Shown here piece by piece: positions 46,111 to 56,800 of a stretch of DNA of 64,000 nucleotides. The position numbers and the translations under genes are program-made. Positions within the stretch are counted from its first letter, which is position 1; every line of letters begins with the position of its first letter. Under the pieces are notes generated by a model. It was not told the DNA's origin, made no database searches, and saw only the letters and a program-made list of their open reading frames with translations. Source of the stretch: an uncultured Hyphomicrobiaceae bacterium (lineage in GTDB: Bacteria; Pseudomonadota; Alphaproteobacteria; Rhizobiales; CALHAX01); the NCBI GenBank assembly GCA_937931785.1, contig CALHAX010000039.1, positions 1 through 64,000 of the forward strand, given 5' to 3'.

Positions 46111-47992
46111 TGCCAATCAGCCCCCGCGCGCCAACGTCAGGCTTCGGTGGTGTGAGTTCCGTCAAACATTCTGTTAACGCCGCGAAAGACGGAGCGTTGG
46201 CCAACGCGTCAGTCGGCTTGAACCCTTCCCGGTCTGCAAGTGCTGTCGCAACGAGCCAGCGAAATTCAGGCACTTCGAAATAGGCGGCATGCACAAGTTC
46301 GCGCCACGTGAAGAACTTCAGTACAGCGCTTTCATTTGAGGTGTCGCGATCCGAGAACGCGAGTTCGCTGATCGCGTTTCTGAACTTTGATAAAGAATCG
46401 GCTGTTACTTCATTGCTGTAGGTCGTGATGGCTTCGCCGATTTGGGAGGGTAGGCAAGAGGGGTCCTGCTTGATCCAATATGGGCGAGCGATGGCACCGA
46501 CTGCAACCTCTGCGACTGTATCGTTGCCAAGCGCGGTTCTCCTCACCTGAGCCCATGTCAGCGCATCGAGCCTGTTTGATGCGAAACGACTGATTGCGCC
46601 TGCGAACAACTGGACGAATTTCACCAATGCGATTGCAAGGCCAATGAAAATGATGGGCACAAGAAGGATTGGCAGTGCGTAGTTGATGATGCCTTTTATC
46701 GTACCTGTAGGGATATCTGCGTCGACGGCAATTCTTGAAACCTCATCTGTCACGAGATGAAACAGCAGACGGCTGTTGATGCGAATGCTGTTGCCGCGCC
46801 TGCAAAGTTGTCCTCTTCTGCAATCGGTACCGTCCGGTTTCTGGAGAAAGCGTTCCTTGAACCGTCGGGCACGCTCGTTCTGCACCACGTTGTTTTGATA
46901 CGTCTTGCGGACCTTCTGTCTCATGTTTTTCAGGTCGTTCCGCAGAATTTCCACTTCTGACTGACGTTGCGTTCGCTCATCAAGGTCAGCCAGAGGATCG
47001 TTCACGCGTCGTCGAGCTGTACGTAATCTGTTGCGTGTATCTTCGATTTGTTTCCGGTCGTGCTTATAGAATGGCTCGACGGTCTCATAACGCTTGATGT
47101 CGTAAACTTTCGTTTTCAGAATGTCGGCAATTGCGACCATCGTTGCTGGTGAATTCAACAACCAAAGATAGATCAACGGCAAAATGAATGCGGAGACAAA
47201 TGTCACGGCCGTTACGGCGAAATTCTCATGGAAGAAGCGGACCTTCACGGAATTCAGTGAGCTGAGCCCTTTTACAATCTCGTCGTCTTCGTGGACAAGT
47301 GGCAACCACTTCGATGCAAAAAGTTCTCGTGCTTTGCGAGTAATCCCGGGTCGATAGTAGAACAACGCCCGGTTCTGGTGCCAGGTGGTTGCGATATAGA
47401 AGAGTATAAACGGCAGGGCAGTCAGCGTCAGTGACGTCAGGAACCAGATTGTAGACTCTCGGTTTGCGAATGGAGATTTTCCGTCGATGATGTCTGCGAA
47501 CGTGGCAACAAGAAACATGAACATCAGCATAAGCGACGCCACGTAAACGGCTTTCAGTAACAGCGGTAACCGCGAGAACAAAAACTGTTCCTTGCGCATT
47601 TCAACAAACGGCGTTCCAACCGTGATCCATCGACGCAGATTTGGTAGCGTCTGGTTCTTTGCAGCGGCGTTGATCAGCATTGTTGAGATCACCGAGCCAC
47701 CATGGCTGTGCCCAACGAGACTGTAGGGTTCGCCTTCTGCTTCCAATTGTTGTGTGCGGGCCAGCAGCTTGTCGGCAGCCTTGCGGCGATCGCGTTCGCT
47801 ATTGGCGCTGCTCCACTCAAAAGATTCGATTGTGACGGGGTTATCGTCTCCGGTCACAAACGCGCGCATATCTTTTTCAAACGCGCTTCCTGGTTGCCAC
47901 CACTGAAGCACGGGCGGACCGACGGTGTCTCCTGCAGCGGGGGTGATCTCCCACTTTGCGAACGTGCCGTGAACGGTGATGATGCGTGCCAT
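46097..47992 (-). CDS. Membrane protein with an N-terminal lipase-like alpha/beta hydrolase domain
   Basis: Protein of 631 residues. The first 140 residues form the start of an alpha/beta hydrolase: VHGTFA at residues 7-12 (oxyanion hole) and GHSHGG with Ser96 as probable nucleophile. After that come hydrophobic helices near 150-170, 185-205, 265-285 and 440-465, with a charged, coiled-coil-like middle section (KHDRKQIEDTRNRLRTARRRV). I do not recognise a named family. The second half of a typical hydrolase, with the acid and histidine, is not obvious. It could be a membrane-bound lipase or a sensor module. Confidence 0.65.
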   Translation of the reverse strand: MARIITVHGTFAKWEITPAAGDTVGPPVLQWWQPGSAFEKDMRAFVTGDDNPVTIESFEWSSANSERDRRKAADKLLARTQQLEAEGEPYSLVGHSHGGSVISTMLINAAAKNQTLPNLRRWITVGTPFVEMRKEQFLFSRLPLLLKAVYVASLMLMFMFLVATFADIIDGKSPFANRESTIWFLTSLTLTALPFILFYIATTWHQNRALFYYRPGITRKARELFASKWLPLVHEDDEIVKGLSSLNSVKVRFFHENFAVTAVTFVSAFILPLIYLWLLNSPATMVAIADILKTKVYDIKRYETVEPFYKHDRKQIEDTRNRLRTARRRVNDPLADLDERTQRQSEVEILRNDLKNMRQKVRKTYQNNVVQNERARRFKERFLQKPDGTDCRRGQLCRRGNSIRINSRLLFHLVTDEVSRIAVDADIPTGTIKGIINYALPILLVPIIFIGLAIALVKFVQLFAGAISRFASNRLDALTWAQVRRTALGNDTVAEVAVGAIARPYWIKQDPSCLPSQIGEAITTYSNEVTADSLSKFRNAISELAFSDRDTSNESAVLKFFTWRELVHAAYFEVPEFRWLVATALADREGFKPTDALANAPSFAALTECLTELTPPKPDVGARGLIGTIAS

Positions 47993-48148
47993 TGAGGATC
48001 TCGCTTTTTTGCCGTTCTATACCGTATTGCTGCGGCAACGTGGACGCACAAATGCACTCTGTGCACACATGTTGCTTGCGAGTGTGACCTGATCATAGGC
48101 GAAGCGTAATACCCGAAAGTGGCAAAAGGTATGCGCTGATCGTTTGAC

Positions 48149-49057
48149 CTAGCCGCCTTCAGCCATCAGGGCTTCACGGGCAGATGCAAGCCGGGCTGTC
48201 TCGTCCTCAGACAATTCGGGATATTGAAGATCCAGTTCATCGAGGCGGTCAACGATGATCCGGCTGACCAATGCCCGCATGACGTCCTTGTTGTCTGCCG
48301 GAATGATGTACCACGGGGCGTGTTCCGTGCTGGTTTCGGTTAGCATATCGTTGAACGCCTCTGTGTAGGCATCCCAGTGACCGCGCTCCCCAAGATCGGA
48401 ATGCGAAAACTTCCAGTTCTTCTTTTCTTCATCCAGACGTTTGAGAAAACGGTTTTTCTGTTCCTCTTTGGAAACGTTGAGGAAGAATTTGATAACAACC
48501 GTACCGTTGCGCGTGAGGTGACGCTCGAATCCATTGATGTCCTCGTAGCGTTCTTTCCAGATGTCGTTGGTGATAAGTGGTTTGGGAATGTTTTGCCCAT
48601 CCAGAAATTCCGGATGTACACGTACGACGAGTACTTCCTCATAGTGTGAGCGGTTGAAAATTCCGATACGCCCGCGTTCCGGAACGGCTTTCCAGCAGCG
48701 CCACAGGAAGTTGTGATCCAGCTCTTCCTTGGATGGGGCCTTGAAGGAGAAGACCTGACAGCCTTGCGGGTTGACGCCACTCATGACGTGTTCGATCGTA
48801 CTGTCCTTACCGGCGGCATCCCGGCCCTGGAAAATGATCAGAAGCGAATAGCGGTTGTCCGCATAGAGCAACTCCTGCGCTTCCGCCAATTCCTTGCGAC
48901 GCGTCTTTAAAATCTTTTTGGCCTGATCATGAAGCTTGTCGATACCGAAGGATTCAAGTTCCGGATCGTCTTTCCATTCAGGATTGAAGAGCGTCATGTC
49001 GAGTGGCTTGCCCGGCGTCACAAGAAACGGTTCTGTCGAGAATTTTGGCTTACCCAT
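48149..49057 (-). CDS. ppk2: Polyphosphate kinase 2 family protein
   Basis: Transfers phosphate between polyphosphate and nucleotides. It has 302 residues from ATG 49057, with a GGGAGG ribosome binding site; the longer frame to 49276 has no similarity. Motifs: Walker A GRDAAGKDSTIEH near 78-90, Walker B region GIFNRSHYEEVLVVRVHP, and the FERHLTRNG-VVIKFFLNVS segment typical of single-domain PPK2. Whether it prefers ADP, GDP or AMP cannot be told. It is divergent from the MttB-like gene. Confidence 0.92.
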   Translation of the reverse strand: MGKPKFSTEPFLVTPGKPLDMTLFNPEWKDDPELESFGIDKLHDQAKKILKTRRKELAEAQELLYADNRYSLLIIFQGRDAAGKDSTIEHVMSGVNPQGCQVFSFKAPSKEELDHNFLWRCWKAVPERGRIGIFNRSHYEEVLVVRVHPEFLDGQNIPKPLITNDIWKERYEDINGFERHLTRNGTVVIKFFLNVSKEEQKNRFLKRLDEEKKNWKFSHSDLGERGHWDAYTEAFNDMLTETSTEHAPWYIIPADNKDVMRALVSRIIVDRLDELDLQYPELSEDETARLASAREALMAEGG

Positions 49058-49185
49058 TAATTCGGCCTCCCTAGCATTTTGAAGACCGTGGCGGGGGGGA
49101 CACGGATCGGTCAAGTGAAAAGACCTTTTGTGCACTGTGGTTCGCCGATGTAACTGAAGAAAGAATTGTAACGGGGAGAGACGGC

Positions 49186-50712
49186 GTGGCACGACGCGGA
49201 CGGCAAAGAGGGACGGCGAGCGGTACGGATGCGGCAACGTTGATACAACGGCCCTGGCAGCAACTGCGCAACCCATTTCCGCCCATCGACGTACTGAGTG
49301 CGGAGGATGTTGAGCGGATACATGACGCGTCGATGACGATTCTCGAAGATGTTGGGATGCGTATTCTTGATGTCGAGGCGCGGCGTATTCTGGAAATTGC
49401 CGGGTTTCGTCATGATGCGGATGAGGAACTGATCCGGTTTGATCGCGACGGAGTCATGGAGCTGGTGGCGCAGGCGCCAGCAATTGCAACGGTTCGAGGT
49501 TACGATCCGACGAAGCGTGTCGAGATGGGCGGCAATGCCGTCGCATTTGCAGCACTCGGTGGCGCACCGTTTTTTTCCGATCTTGAGGGGGGGCGACGAC
49601 CGGGCACCCTGGCCGATCTGGAGAAACTCCTGAAGCTGACGCACACGTTCAACGTCCTGCATATCTCTGGGGGGTCCTCTGTCGAGCCGCAGGATGTTCC
49701 GGTGCCGATCCGGCATCTGGAGTTTTTCCTGAAATGTGCTTTGACAACTGACAAGCCGTGGAAGCCGCAAGGACCTGGTGCGACGCGGGCGCGAGATGCT
49801 CTCGCGATGGCGCGTATTCTCTATCAGACGGACGATGAAGGTTTGGCCGCTGATCCGATATATTTTATCAACACGAACACCAACACGCCGCTCGTGCTAG
49901 ATGGTGAGATTGCGCAAAGTACAATGATTTACGCCAGAGCCGGGCAGCCGATTTGCGTCACACCGTTCACGCTATCGGGGGCCATGGCGCCTGCGACGCT
50001 GGCCGGGGCGCTGGCATTGCAGAATGCGGAAACGCTCGCTTGTTGTGCGCTTGTGCAGGCCATCAGGCCGGGCTGTCCGTATCTCTATGGCTCGTTTACG
50101 TCCAACGTGGACATGCGGACCGGTTCTCCTGCTTTCGGAACACCGGAATACGCGCAGGCGGCGCAGGCGTCGGGGCAACTGGCGCGTCGTTATAACCTCC
50201 CCTGGCGGTCGAGCAATGCAAATGCATCGTGTGCGCCGGATGCGCAGGCGGCCTACGAAAGCCAGATGTCGATGTGGGGGGCGTTGACCGGACATGTCAG
50301 TGTTCTGAACCATGCAGCCGGGTGGCTTGAAGGGGGGCTGGTTGCCTCAATGGAGAAATTTGTCTTCGATATTGAAATGTTGCAGATGATGGCGGCGTGG
50401 TTGTCGCCCATCGAAGTGAACGACGATACTTTAGGCCTTGACGCTGTACGTGATGTTGGTCCCGGAGGACATTATTTCGGAACAGCGCATACACTCGAAC
50501 GCTACAAGACCGCGTTCTATGAACCTTTGCTCAGTGATTGGTCGAATTTTGAAAACTGGACAGACGCCGGTGCGCGTGACGCAACCGTGCGAGCGAATGG
50601 AATCTGGAAGCAGGCACTTGAGGCGTATGTCGCACCGGATATCGATGCGGGTGTTGCAGACGAATTACGGGACTATGTGGCACGCCGGAAACGGGAAATT
50701 CTGGTGGGGTGA
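49186..50712 (+). CDS. Non-pyrrolysine MttB-family methyltransferase
   Basis: Protein of 508 residues of the trimethylamine methyltransferase (MttB) superfamily. It starts at GTG 49186 after GGGGAG, with the arginine-rich N terminus MARRGRQRG usual for this branch. Motifs include PFPPIDVLSAEDVERIHDAS, GGAPFFSDLEGG, NTNTPLVLDG and FTLSGAMAPATLAGA. The archaeal enzyme needs a UAG-encoded pyrrolysine. Here the frame is uninterrupted and UAG-free, so it is the Pyl-lacking type, where known members act on betaine-like quaternary amines through a corrinoid protein. No corrinoid protein or activator gene is adjacent. The substrate is unknown. Confidence 0.85.
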   Translation: MARRGRQRGTASGTDAATLIQRPWQQLRNPFPPIDVLSAEDVERIHDASMTILEDVGMRILDVEARRILEIAGFRHDADEELIRFDRDGVMELVAQAPAIATVRGYDPTKRVEMGGNAVAFAALGGAPFFSDLEGGRRPGTLADLEKLLKLTHTFNVLHISGGSSVEPQDVPVPIRHLEFFLKCALTTDKPWKPQGPGATRARDALAMARILYQTDDEGLAADPIYFINTNTNTPLVLDGEIAQSTMIYARAGQPICVTPFTLSGAMAPATLAGALALQNAETLACCALVQAIRPGCPYLYGSFTSNVDMRTGSPAFGTPEYAQAAQASGQLARRYNLPWRSSNANASCAPDAQAAYESQMSMWGALTGHVSVLNHAAGWLEGGLVASMEKFVFDIEMLQMMAAWLSPIEVNDDTLGLDAVRDVGPGGHYFGTAHTLERYKTAFYEPLLSDWSNFENWTDAGARDATVRANGIWKQALEAYVAPDIDAGVADELRDYVARRKREILVG

Positions 50713-50718
50713 GTGATC

Positions 50719-51834
50719 TCAGATAAGCTTTGCCGCGTATGCGGCGATTGACAATGAGGAGGTCAGACCCGGAGACTCTATCCCGAACAACTGCACAAGC
50801 CCTGGTATGCCATGGTCCGAGGGGGCAAGGATCATGAAGTCGGCCAAAGGCTCTCCCGGAGGTGTGATGCGGGGGCGGATGCCGCATGTGTCTGGTTGCA
50901 GACTGCCATCCTTCAGGCCGGGCCAGAAATTACGGATCGCGCTTTCGAATGCCGGGATCCATGACGGGTCATTGCTATAATCGAGATTGTGCCCCTCCAT
51001 GGGGATCAGGTTTGGACCAAACGTCACTCGCCCGCCGATGTCCCGCACATAGTGGACACCAAGAAACCCCGCCTCGGGCATCGGGTAGATCAATCTCTCG
51101 AATGGTGCTTTGCTACCCGTGAGAGAAAAATAACACCCTTTTGCAAGATGCTGAGGTGGGATTTTTTCCTTGTCGAAACCGTCGATATTGCGAGCGACGT
51201 CCCAAGCCCCGTGGCCTGCAGCATTGATCAGATTTGTGCATGACAATTCGGTGCGACCGGCGTCCCCGATCTGCAGCGCAAACCCTGCCTGGCATAGGCG
51301 CACATGTTCGAGGGGGGAGAGAACGGCAATAGCAGCGCCCTCTGCTTCCGCTTCGCCGCGCAACGCCGTCATCAGTGCGGCTGCGTCTACAATGCCTGTC
51401 GATGGGGACAGTATCGCACCATGACAGTGGAGTTCAGGTTCCCATGCCATGGCATCTTTTGCGCTGACCATGCGGAGATCCGTGACACCGTTTGCGTGCC
51501 CTCTGTCATGCAATGCCTTCAATGTGGGCAACTGAACGGGATCTGTTGCGACGATCAGTTTTTCGATCCGGTCGTGATCGACATGCCGGGTGCGACAAAA
51601 ATCATAGAGTCTGCGATTCCCGTCGACACAGAATTTCGCGCGCACCGAACCTTCGGGATAGTACATGCCCGCATGGATCACCTGGCTGTTGCGCGCGCTG
51701 GTGTGATGTCCGCCTGCGTCTTCCGCTTCGAGAATCAGGACCTCGTGACCTGAGCGCGCGAGCTCGCGGGCAATGGCGAGGCCAATGACGCCACTTCCGA
51801 CGACAACGGTCTGGACGTGATATTCAACCGTCAT
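50719..51834 (-). CDS. FAD-dependent oxidoreductase, L-2-hydroxyglutarate oxidase-like
   Basis: Protein of 371 residues from ATG 51834 (a six-codon longer start at 51852 is possible). The N-terminal FAD motif reads VVVGSGVIGLAIARELA and continues AGGHHTSARNSQVIHAGMYY, the pattern of DAO-family L-2-hydroxyglutarate dehydrogenase/oxidase (LhgO/L2HGDH). The end holds GIESPGLTSSLSIA. Function as L-2-hydroxyglutarate oxidase is likely but related oxidases exist. It converges with the MttB-like gene six bases apart. Confidence 0.82.
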   Translation of the reverse strand: MTVEYHVQTVVVGSGVIGLAIARELARSGHEVLILEAEDAGGHHTSARNSQVIHAGMYYPEGSVRAKFCVDGNRRLYDFCRTRHVDHDRIEKLIVATDPVQLPTLKALHDRGHANGVTDLRMVSAKDAMAWEPELHCHGAILSPSTGIVDAAALMTALRGEAEAEGAAIAVLSPLEHVRLCQAGFALQIGDAGRTELSCTNLINAAGHGAWDVARNIDGFDKEKIPPQHLAKGCYFSLTGSKAPFERLIYPMPEAGFLGVHYVRDIGGRVTFGPNLIPMEGHNLDYSNDPSWIPAFESAIRNFWPGLKDGSLQPDTCGIRPRITPPGEPLADFMILAPSDHGIPGLVQLFGIESPGLTSSLSIAAYAAKLI

Positions 51835-51950
51835 TACTGGGCCCATCTTCATCGGGTTGTGGTGTGATGTTGGGATATGGATACGCTGAGTGAGCCGGGG
51901 TAATCAATTCTTACAGTGCCACATGTAATTCTGTTCGATTTGTTGGGTTG

Positions 51951-53714
51951 TCATGACTTCGAAAGCCAGCTTGTTGTGGCAGCGTGGATCATGCCCTGCA
52001 CGGCGTTGCTGGCATGTTCGTTTGCCAGCGTGGTGAGTGAGATCCCTGCGTTGTTGTTGATTGTCGGATCAGCACCCTTGGTGAGTAGTGTTTCTACAAC
52101 TGCAGCCCGGTCGTTCAGCACCGCATAGACGATGGGTGTCATCCAGTCGTTCGATGTTTCAGTGCTTTTCGGTGGGCGGACCTCTGCGAATGTCATGTTG
52201 ACCGTGTTGGGTGTTGCAGAGAGATGTGCGGTGAGTCGCTTGAGGTTGCCGCGTGCTGCTGCAGTAAAGATGTCCATATCGGCCTGATCCAGAATGGCGA
52301 TAATGCGCTCGTGGCCTGCGTGCAGAGCCCATCCGACCGGGGGAGCCAAATGGTACGCGTCACGCTGCTTTGCGTCTGCTCCTGCGTCCAGGAGAAGTTG
52401 CACGATCTCGGGATTGTCGTTGAGGGCGGCTTCATGAAGTGGCGTTCGCGCGCACGGTTGGTTCAGGTTGAAGTCCAGTGCAATCATGGTTTGGAGCGCG
52501 ACGATGTTCTCCAGTTTCGCGGCGTCGCAGAGGAGTTCGTTCTGGCGAGGGGGGGCTTGTGACGTGAGTTCAGGGTTTATGGCGAGAATTGAGCGTGCCT
52601 CTTCGGTGTTGCCAGTCATGCAGGCAGCGTCAAACCGGTCACTGGGTGAGAGCGCTGGCGTATCTGCACCAGCGGCGCGCAATGCGTCGGCAATCTGTGT
52701 CTGACCGTGGAGGACGGCGGCCTGCCAGGGCGTCTTGCCCTTGGTGCGCGTATCATATGTGTCGTCGGGTTTGTTGAGATCTGCACCGTGGTCGATCAGA
52801 AGTTGTGCACGTTCCGTGAATCCACGGCGGATGGCATTCATCAGTTGAAAGTGCATGGTCTCGCTTGGGTGGGGAACGAGTTTGTCGTCCTCCATCAGAA
52901 ACCAGTTGTTCTTGTCCTTTGCACTCAAGCCGTATTCGAGAAGAAGTTCGAGACAGGTGTTGTTCGACGTGAAGCAACGATTGTATGCCGCCTGACTGTC
53001 GTTTGGACTTGCGCCACGCTCCAGCAGGGCGCGCGCAAACGGTACCATGTCCGCGTGTTCGGGCTGCTTTTCCGGCCCGCCTTCCCCTTCGCCGAAGACG
53101 CCTGTTAGTGCGGTAAACTTATACTGGCCGCCCCACATGTAGTGAGCGTTCGGGTTCGCGCCGCGTTCGAGCAGACGATGGGCAGCTGGGAACGATGACT
53201 GTCCGGGAAGGCGGGCGTAGGCTGCGTACATGATGGGCTCCCAATTGAAATATCCTCCTTTCTTGTCAATAAGGTCAGGGTTTTGATTGAGCCAGTCGTC
53301 GATTTTTCCTGCATCGCCGATTGCTGCTGCGGTGTAGATGCTTTCGGTCCGGATTTCGGGATGGGCTTTTAGAAGGTCTTGTGCCTGGTCTAAGCGGGAC
53401 GCGCCGCTGTCGGCAACGGGGCTGTAAACGACTGTGACAAGATCGAGGAAACGATTGGCCCGTTGCTCAGCGCTCTCCACGTCTGGCGTGCCGCCTTCTA
53501 TGTGGGCCTTGAGTTTTGACCAGCTTGAGAAACCGAACTCGCGCGCAAGAACGAGATGCGCCTGCTGCAATTGAATAACACCTGGATTGCCGAAGTAGGG
53601 TCCAACCCGTTCGAGGGCTTGAGGCTCGCGGGCGTGGACTGACTTGAGCAGAGCTTTGGCCTGCTTCTTCAGGTTTACCAGATTCGGAGATGGGGGAAGA
53701 TTGTAGATCGGCAT
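51951..53714 (-). CDS. Ankyrin-repeat protein
   Basis: Protein of 587 residues. It has an N-terminal segment (PPSPNLVNLKKQAKALLK and LAREFGFSSWSKLKAHI) that is a recurring module of bacterial ankyrin proteins. At least six ankyrin-like units follow, for example ARALLERGASPN, AQLLIDHGADLNKPDD, TPLHEAALNDNPEIVQLLLDAGADA and TPIVYAVLNDRAAVVETLL. No signal peptide is seen. A strong AAAGGAGGTC ribosome binding site precedes the ATG. The partner is unknown; it is unlikely to be secreted on this evidence. Confidence 0.85.
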   Translation of the reverse strand: MPIYNLPPSPNLVNLKKQAKALLKSVHAREPQALERVGPYFGNPGVIQLQQAHLVLAREFGFSSWSKLKAHIEGGTPDVESAEQRANRFLDLVTVVYSPVADSGASRLDQAQDLLKAHPEIRTESIYTAAAIGDAGKIDDWLNQNPDLIDKKGGYFNWEPIMYAAYARLPGQSSFPAAHRLLERGANPNAHYMWGGQYKFTALTGVFGEGEGGPEKQPEHADMVPFARALLERGASPNDSQAAYNRCFTSNNTCLELLLEYGLSAKDKNNWFLMEDDKLVPHPSETMHFQLMNAIRRGFTERAQLLIDHGADLNKPDDTYDTRTKGKTPWQAAVLHGQTQIADALRAAGADTPALSPSDRFDAACMTGNTEEARSILAINPELTSQAPPRQNELLCDAAKLENIVALQTMIALDFNLNQPCARTPLHEAALNDNPEIVQLLLDAGADAKQRDAYHLAPPVGWALHAGHERIIAILDQADMDIFTAAARGNLKRLTAHLSATPNTVNMTFAEVRPPKSTETSNDWMTPIVYAVLNDRAAVVETLLTKGADPTINNNAGISLTTLANEHASNAVQGMIHAATTSWLSKS

Positions 53715-53881
53715 GTGCGACCTCCTTTCAAACCGTCCGGTATCCGCACCCTCGGACCTGAAAAGAGGTTCGGTATGGGAGTGTCATCTTGTCAGGTGGG
53801 CTTGGCCCTGCCCGCGGATCGGGTGCCTCCTGAAGGCTCCACGAGCCTAGCAGGATTACGTGTTTTGGGACAAGGCGGGTT

Positions 53882-56800
53882 CTAAACGCGCTGCTCGTCA
53901 TGAGGTGTTTCGAGGGCCGCTTCAAGTGCGTCGTGAACGGTCTTTCGCGAGCGGGTCAATGGTGCGAGCCAGGCATAGAGCACCGGCGTGAGGAACAGTG
54001 TGAGAACGGATGAGAGGAGAAGGCCACCCATAATCACCGTGCCGATCGCAATCCGACTTTCGGCTCCGGCACCGCTCGCGAGTACGAGAGGCAGTGCACC
54101 AAAGATCGTCGAGACGACCGTCATGACGATTGCGCGCAGACGAATAACGCTCGCCTGGTGAACTGCCGTACGGGCATCGAGACCGGTTTCACGGAGCTGG
54201 TTTGCAAATTCAACAATCAGGATGCCGTTCTTCGCCATCAGGCCGATCAACAGCAATATACCTATCTGACTGAAGACGTTGATCGACAGCCCGGCGAACC
54301 AGAGCGCATAGACGGCACCGGCGATGGCGAGCGGAACGGACAAGAGAATGACGATCGGGTGAATAAAACTCTCAAACTGGGCGGCGAGCACGAGGAACAC
54401 AATCAGGATTGCAAGTCCGACCACGAACAGAACGCCGCCGGAACTGTTGCGAAATTCGCGTGATTGGCCATCCAGTGACAGGCGTGCTTCGGGTGGTAAG
54501 ATGTCGCGTGCTGTTGCTTCCATGTCGGCGATGGCTTTTCCAAGCGGATAGGAATCCGCCAATGCAGCGGTCAGTCGAATGGATGGCATGCGGGCGAAGC
54601 GACGAAGTGATGCGGATGCAGCGCCTTCAGTCTTGATGACAAGTGCGCTCAACGGGACAAGCGTTGTGCCGTCATTTGCCCGAACAAAAATACCGTCGAT
54701 GGCGTCGGGTGAAGTTCGGTCTTCGTCTGCAGCCTGAAGTACAACCGCGTATTCACGTCCACGATTGACGAACCGTGTGATTTCCCGTGATGCCAGCATT
54801 GTGCGCAGCGTTCCGGCGATAGTCTCCGCACTGACGCCGAGGTCGTTAGCCCGTTCACGATCAATCGACAGGGTGAGTTGCGGTTCGTTCTCATCGTAGT
54901 TCAGTTCCGCATTGCGCAGACCGCTGTTTTCCCGTGCTGCTGCGAGAAGTTGTTTCGCCCAGGTTTGTACGCTGGCGAAATCTGCACCACTTACGACAAT
55001 GCGAAGTGGCGAGCTGTTGCCGCGCAAACCGAGACCCGCCGGCGTAACGGGGAAGCCACGTGCGCCCGGAAGCCCGGTGATGCCCGGGATCAGACTGGAC
55101 GCGATTTCGCGGCTTGAGCGTTCACGATCTTCCCACCGTGTGAGGCGGATGACGAGAAATGAGCGGTGTGGGCGATTTCCCCATCCTGTGTAACCATAGA
55201 CTGTACGAAATTCACCTCGCTCGCGAAGCGGTCCCATCATTCCTTCGATCTTGCGTGCTTGCCTGTCCGTAAAGGTTTTCGTGCTACCAAGTGGCGCGGC
55301 GATGGGGACAAAAATCAAGCCGCGATCTTCTTTCGGAGCGAGTTCGCGCGGGAGAGACTGGAGGACCAGGTAGCTGGCGATTGCGATCAACCCACATGCG
55401 GCGACGACGATCAACGGCGCATCCAATGCCTTGTTCAGTAAACGTCCATAGGCTCCTGAAATACCTTTCGGTTGTGCTGCAAATTCTGTGTTGGCCAACG
55501 TTGATGAGCTTGGTCTTAGAAGTCGTGACGCCAGTGCCGGGCATGCTGTGAGTGCGACAAAGGTCGAAATGACAACGGCGGCGGCCATGACGAAGCCGAA
55601 TTCGACAAACAAGCGACCGACCTGTCCTTCAAGGAACGAAATCGGGACAAAAACAGCGACCAGGGTTACGGACGTTGCAATGATTGCGAACGTGACCTGA
55701 CGTCCGCCCCGTACGCCAGCAACGAGCGGTGTCTCGCCCATGTCGATGCGGCGCTGCACGTTCTCCAGCATGACGATCGCATCATCCACGACCAGGCCAA
55801 TGGCGAGCAGAAGCGCGAGCAAAGTCAGAACGTTGATGGAGAATCCCAGAATGGAAATAAATGCAAAGCAGCCGACCAGGGATACGGGAATTGTAATTGC
55901 AGGAATGATCGTTGCGCGCCAGGACCGCAGTCCCACCAGTATGACGAGAACCACAAGAACGAGGGAAATCATCAGGGCAATCACCACTTCGCGTAGCGAT
56001 GCCGCAATGTAGGTGGCGTCGTCGGACCCGATGTTGATTGTCATGCCTTCGGGCAATGTGGGGGTCAGTTTCGCGACCTCTGCGCGAACGGCCTTCGAGA
56101 TTGCCATCGTATTGGCCTGGGATTGCCTCAGGACCCCCATGCCAATGGCATCCTTGCCATCGACGCGTACAATGGTGTTTTCGTCTTCTATGCCCTGCTC
56201 GACCCTGGCGATGTCGCCTAGCCGTATCGTATAGCCCTCGGCCTCGGAGACGACGAGTTTGCGGAACTGCTCCATACTGGTTAGTCGTGTATCGAGACGC
56301 ACCAGCATTTGGCGCGTGACGGACTTGATGTTGCCGGCGGGCAGTTCGAGATTGTTACGCGTCAGGGCATCTTCCACGTCGCGGACCGTAATGCGTCGGG
56401 CCGCCATGGCTTTGCGGTCGAGCCAGATGCGTACAGCGAGGCGTCGCTTGCCGTAGATGTTCAGTCTGGCAACGCCATCGAGTGTGGCAATACGATCGTT
56501 GATGACGCGTTCCAGGTAGTCGGTGATTTCTGCCGTTGTGTGGCGGTCGCTTGTCACAGCCATCCAGATAACAGGGTCGCCATCGGCATCGCTTTTCACG
56601 ACTTGAGGATCGTCAGCATCCTCGGGGAGGCGTGAGCGCACACGGCCGACTGCGTCGCGAACATCGTTGGCCGCTTCATCGATATTGCGCGAGGTTTCGA
56701 ACTCGATACGTGTACGTGAACGCCCACGTCGGCTTTCCGAGCTGATGGTGCGGACGCCCGCAATACCCGAGACTGATCCTTCGATGATCTCGGCAATTTC

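Noticed and set aside
53728-53925. Minus-strand frame of 65 codons between the ankyrin and RND genes
   Set aside because: No ribosome binding site or family pattern, and it overlaps the end of the RND permease gene.
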